This document shows, in pieces, positions 60,992 through 64,000 of a DNA stretch of 64,000 nt; the first letter of the stretch is position 1; the number at the start of each line of letters is the position of its first letter. The stretch comes from CBDCYS01 sp965226245 (GTDB taxonomy: Bacteria; Acidobacteriota; Terriglobia; Bryobacterales; UBA6623), in NCBI GenBank assembly GCA_965226245.1, contig CBDDCL010000015.1, positions 5,518,001-5,582,000 of the forward strand, in the 5' to 3' direction. Both the position numbers and the translations under genes were made by a program. The notes beneath the pieces were generated by a model. It made no database searches and was not told the DNA's origin. It worked only from the letters and a program-made list of their open reading frames with translations.

Positions 60992-61432
60992 TTAGTCTTG
61001 CGGCAAGACGCTGATTTCGCGGTTATCATCACCCTTGTCGGTGATGCGGATTTCAATCCTTGGCCTGGGAAGCTGGCCGGAGAACTTCTCGCCCCATTCG
61101 ATCAATACGACGGCATTTTCATCCCACAAATCATCCAAGCCGAGGGTCTCGAACTCGGGGACGCGGTCCAGGCGGTAAAGGTCGATGTGGTAGACCTTCG
61201 GGTCTCCTTCATATTCATGGACCAGTGAAAACGTCGGGCTCAGCACGTGTTCGGGCGGGCAGGCGCCCAGGCCGCTGATCAGGCCCTTGGCCAGGGTGGT
61301 TTTCCCGGTTCCGAGGTCTCCGACGAGCAGGACGATTTGCGGCGCTTGGATCTCCCGGGCCAGGCGGCGGCCAAGCTCGATGGTCTCTTCGGCGGAGCGG
61401 GTCAAGTGTTTCTGAAGGGGCTTGCTATCCAC
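60992..61432 (-). CDS. tsaE: tRNA threonylcarbamoyladenosine biosynthesis ATPase TsaE
   Basis: TsaE is the ATPase that resets the TsaB-TsaD complex during t6A37 modification of ANN-decoding tRNAs. The 146-aa protein has the P-loop LVGDLGTGKTTLAKGLISGLG, then SPTFSLVHEYEG, HIDLYRLD and the C-terminal VVLIEWGEKF, all standard. GTG 61432 (VDSKPLQK) follows AGAGATCC; the frame is open ten codons further to 61462. It follows the NAD(P)HX repair gene on the same strand, a common pairing. Confidence 0.92.
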   Translation of the reverse strand: MDSKPLQKHLTRSAEETIELGRRLAREIQAPQIVLLVGDLGTGKTTLAKGLISGLGACPPEHVLSPTFSLVHEYEGDPKVYHIDLYRLDRVPEFETLGLDDLWDENAVVLIEWGEKFSGQLPRPRIEIRITDKGDDNREISVLPQD

Positions 61433-61496
61433 GGATCTCTTTCCACTGACTACGCAGACCACACAAATTGGGAAAGCCGGATGATGCGAATCTGAG

Positions 61497-63065
61497 TCAC
61501 CCCTGCAATCGGCGGATAGCCCGGGGCAGAAACGTCAAAATATCGGTCGCCAGCATCGATTGCTCGCTCCCTTCCTCGACGGCCAATTCAGCGGCAAGCC
61601 CATGGAGGTAAACCGCGGCCGCAACGACCAGCTCGGGAGGTTCGTCCGCGAACTGCGCCAGCAGCCCGGCGATGATTCCGGTGAGGATGTCTCCGGAGCC
61701 ACCGTTCGCCATTCCAGGGGTCCCCGTTGGATTGACAAGAACCCGGCCGTCGGGCGTTGCCGTCAGCGTGCGATACCCCTTGAGCACCAGGTGGACGCCG
61801 CGCCGCTGGGCGAACTCTCGGGCGATCTCGACCCGCCGCTTTTGAATTTCACTCGTCGGGAGGCCCGTCAGCCGCGACATTTCGCCGGGGTGCGGAGTCA
61901 GGACCAGAACGCGGCCGTCCGCGCCCCAATCGCTTTCACCGGACGCCAGCGCGGTCAACCCGTCCGCGTCGACGACCATGGGCAGCCCGGCCTCTCGAAC
62001 AATTCGCCGAACCAGTTCTTGATTCGCTGGTTTCGTTCCGATTCCCGGCCCCAGTGCAATGACTGTCGCCCGCTCCGTCCATTTTGGCTGAAAGGCATCG
62101 GCCAGCATGGAGCCGTCATCCGCTTCAGGCACGGGTATTGTCATCAGCTCCGGAGTATGGGACACGACAGCCGCGGCGGCGCTCCGGGCGGTTGCTACCG
62201 TCACCAGGCCCGCGCCCGCCCGCAGAGCCGACGTTCCCGCCATCAGTACGGCGCCCGGCGTCGCTCTCGACCCTCCGATGACCAGGACATGTCCAAAGTC
62301 GCCTTTGTGGGCCGAGCGGTCGCGTGGAGCAAAAAGTCCAGCGAAATCAGCCGGCTCGGCCAGCGACAGCTTCAGATCCGGGTTGGATTCCAAAAGCGAT
62401 GGGGCGGTTCCAATCGCCGCTACACGCAGATTCCCGACCGCTTCGCAATTCGGCGGAAAGATCTGACTCACCTTGGGAGCCGTGAAGGTGACGGTGTGGC
62501 GGGCGCGGACGGCCTCACCGAGCGGCTCGCCGCTGTCGGAGGGCAACCCGGAGGGCATATCGACCGCCACAATCGAGGCATGCTGGAAGTTGGTGTTGAG
62601 GTCTCGAATGACTTCCAGGAAAAGCCCTTCGGCCGGTCCGCGAAGCCCCGTGCCGAGGAGAGCATCCAGCACGATCGTCGCGGGCAGCAACTGGGGGCGC
62701 AGTTGCCGCCATCCTTCGGAATCGTCCACCACGATCGGCTCGAAATCCACCGCCCGCAGCATCTTGTAGTTAGCGGCCGCGTTGCCCTTCAACCGTTCGG
62801 GATCACCGAGCAGGACGACCCGCAGCCCCGCCGAAAGCCCGTCGACCACAAGATGCCGCGCCACTACCAGCCCGTCCCCGCCGTTGTTTCCTTTGCCGCA
62901 GAGGATGACAATGCGCTGGGCGTTGAGAGGCGAGTATTTTTCGGCAAGGAATTCGCGGACTCGCAGGCCGGCGTTTTCCATCAACACCAGGCCCGGCACG
63001 CCGCGCTCTTCGATCGTGAGACGATCGATCTCGCGCATCTGATCCGACGTCAGGATCTTCCGCAC
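61497..63065 (-). CDS. nnrD: Bifunctional NAD(P)H-hydrate epimerase/dehydratase
   Basis: This 522-aa fusion repairs NAD(P)HX, hydrated and inactive nicotinamide cofactors. The N-terminal epimerase (NnrE, about 1-215) has LMENAGLRVREFL, ILCGKGNNGGDGLVVARHL and VDMPSGLPSDSGEP. The C-terminal ADP-dependent dehydratase (NnrD, about 230-522) has the NPTGTPGMANGGSGDILTGIIAGLLAQ ATP site and HPGEMSRLTG. Both parts look complete. It ends 64 bases before tsaE and begins next to the potassium channel gene, so all three may form one transcript. Confidence 0.94.
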   Translation of the reverse strand: MRKILTSDQMREIDRLTIEERGVPGLVLMENAGLRVREFLAEKYSPLNAQRIVILCGKGNNGGDGLVVARHLVVDGLSAGLRVVLLGDPERLKGNAAANYKMLRAVDFEPIVVDDSEGWRQLRPQLLPATIVLDALLGTGLRGPAEGLFLEVIRDLNTNFQHASIVAVDMPSGLPSDSGEPLGEAVRARHTVTFTAPKVSQIFPPNCEAVGNLRVAAIGTAPSLLESNPDLKLSLAEPADFAGLFAPRDRSAHKGDFGHVLVIGGSRATPGAVLMAGTSALRAGAGLVTVATARSAAAAVVSHTPELMTIPVPEADDGSMLADAFQPKWTERATVIALGPGIGTKPANQELVRRIVREAGLPMVVDADGLTALASGESDWGADGRVLVLTPHPGEMSRLTGLPTSEIQKRRVEIAREFAQRRGVHLVLKGYRTLTATPDGRVLVNPTGTPGMANGGSGDILTGIIAGLLAQFADEPPELVVAAAVYLHGLAAELAVEEGSEQSMLATDILTFLPRAIRRLQG

Positions 63066-64000
63066 CTAGGACTCCAATTCCAGTTCCAGCCGCCGCAGGT
63101 TCTCTCGTTCTCCCATTGCGATCAGCACATCGTGCGGCTCGATCACGGACTTGCCGGAGGGATTGAACTGCATCCCCCCTCCGGGCTTCATAATGGCCAT
63201 GACGATGACATCGTGCTTCTGTTTGATGCCGGACTCTTCGAGCGTCTTGGACGAGACGACACTGGATGCCGATACCTTGAGCTGCTCGAACTCCAGCTCC
63301 AGGTCGGAGGAGCGGTGAAACACGGAAGAGATATCGAGAAAGCTGGTTACGTGTGGCCGCAGCATCGACTGGGCAAGCCGGTGACCAATAAAGGAGTAGG
63401 GGGTGAATACGGTGTTGGCTCCGGCGCGGCGGAGCTTTTCTTCCGCTTGCTCGTTGCTGGCGCGAGCGGAGATCAACAGGTTCGGATTGAGGACGCGCGC
63501 CGACAGGGCCACGTATACGTTGTCCGCGTCGCTGGCGAGGGCGGAGACCAGCCCCGCCGCAACGCCGATACTGGCCTCTCGCAAGGTCTCATCCTGCGTT
63601 GCATCCCCGACGATCGTCGGGATCTCCTGATCAATCGCCCACTGCGCATTCTGGGGGCTGCTGTCGATCGCCACGAGGCGCGCTCCGCTGCGGCGCAATT
63701 CCTGCACGGTGCCGCGGCCGACACGCCCCAGTCCGCAAATGATGTAGTGATCGAAAAGTTTGCCCACCATGCGCCGGCTTCGCCTGCGGCCGAAATAATC
63801 CGCTAGTTCCAACTTAACAACAAAATCACCCAAGATACCGATCGAGACAAAAATCACGGTGACGCCGGTGAGGATCAAAATCGAATTAAACAGCCGGCCT
63901 TGCTGACTCAACGGGTGAACCTCTCTATAACCCACCGTTGACAAGGTGATGAGGGTCATATAAAAGCTGTCGAACCATTCCCAACCTTCGACCCAGCGGA
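63066..64000 (-). CDS. Potassium channel with TrkA-type regulatory domains (cut by window end)
   Basis: The visible 311 codons run off the window; ATG 63959 is only internal, as the frame continues upstream with WEWFDSFYMTLITLSTVGYRE. This is a pore helix and filter. A second membrane helix follows (FNSILILTGVTVIFVSIGILGDFVVKL), then RCK-N with Rossmann motif IICGLGRVGRGTVQEL, and RCK-C (SASSVVSSKTLEESGIKQKHDVIVMAIMK). The filter reads TVGYRE where most K+ channels have TVGYGD. It is probably a two-helix, RCK-gated channel. The gene ends just one base before the NAD(P)HX repair frame. Confidence 0.85.
   Translation of the reverse strand, partial: RWVEGWEWFDSFYMTLITLSTVGYREVHPLSQQGRLFNSILILTGVTVIFVSIGILGDFVVKLELADYFGRRRSRRMVGKLFDHYIICGLGRVGRGTVQELRRSGARLVAIDSSPQNAQWAIDQEIPTIVGDATQDETLREASIGVAAGLVSALASDADNVYVALSARVLNPNLLISARASNEQAEEKLRRAGANTVFTPYSFIGHRLAQSMLRPHVTSFLDISSVFHRSSDLELEFEQLKVSASSVVSSKTLEESGIKQKHDVIVMAIMKPGGGMQFNPSGKSVIEPHDVLIAMGERENLRRLELELES

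Overview
The window is high-GC bacterial DNA. The best lineage clue is a secreted protein (49631-53704, minus) that ends in the Ig-like C-terminal domain (INFQAPFEL..., GxYQINAQIP...) that is greatly expanded in 'Solibacter'-type Acidobacteriota. A Tol-Pal cluster with proline-rich Pal paralogues, many PD40 propeller proteins and dispersed small hairpins also fit Acidobacteriota (Bryobacterales/Solibacterales-like). This is an inference from family content, not a database match.

Layout. 0.4-1.9 kb: IS110 transposase with an interrupted leader ORF and a structured leader. 2.2-6.3 kb: dsbD, an amidase and a trpG/pabA-type glutaminase, with a 29-bp perfect palindrome between dsbD and the amidase. 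6.5-8.2 kb: hairpin cluster and an ABC-permease relic split by IS1595 copy 1. 8.3-10.2 kb: UDP-glucuronate decarboxylase and a DCC-type thiol oxidoreductase. 10.6-11 kb: gene fragments. 11.1-16.6 kb: NarL-type regulator, secreted TPR protein, FAD oxidoreductase, and a two-gene operon of an unusual ferredoxin plus a Cys-rich partner. 17.7-20.4 kb: a decaying vapBC module abutting a truncated class IV aminotransferase gene, then recN. 20.8-26.8 kb: Tol-Pal cluster (tolQ, tolR, tolA/tonB-like, tolB, two tandem pal genes, cpoB). 27-30.3 kb: small ParS-like ORF, membrane sulfatase-fold protein, secreted PD40 protein. 31-38.1 kb: smc, transketolase, TetR regulator. 38.3-50.7 kb: insertion-sequence hot spot with tRNA-Ala, formaldehyde dehydrogenase, gamma-glutamyltransferase and a split membrane protein. 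49.6-53.7 kb: the split Solibacter-type gene. 54-56.9 kb: lutABC. 58.2-60.9 kb: glycosyltransferase and Wzy-like polymerase. 61-64 kb: tsaE, the NAD(P)HX repair fusion gene (nnrE-nnrD) and a potassium-channel gene cut by the window end.

The most informative part is the mobile DNA, because element ends and target duplications can be read directly. Three 1027-bp IS1595-family copies encode identical 319-aa proteins and have 8-bp target repeats. An IS1380-like element (38979-40612, TTGAA repeats) sits beside a 188-bp MITE with the same ends, and a second, unrelated IS1380-like relic lies at 30306-30837. An ISNCY-like element (42383-45031) has a 17-bp target repeat, is itself split by an IS1595 copy, and brings a consensus -35 box next to the gamma-glutamyltransferase gene. 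A 413-bp relative with the same end architecture splits a 660-codon membrane protein gene, and removing it restores the frame exactly.

Functionally the window covers envelope integrity (Tol-Pal, DsbD), exopolysaccharide synthesis (UXS, GT4, Wzy-like), lactate oxidation (LutABC), one-carbon detoxification (FdhA), pentose phosphate metabolism (transketolase) and core chromosome maintenance (SMC, RecN, TsaE, NnrD/E). I found no CRISPR array, prophage or rRNA. The best candidates for undescribed biology are the split-motif ferredoxin/Cys-rich pair at 15146-16640 and the structured leader (possible bridge RNA) of the IS110 element.
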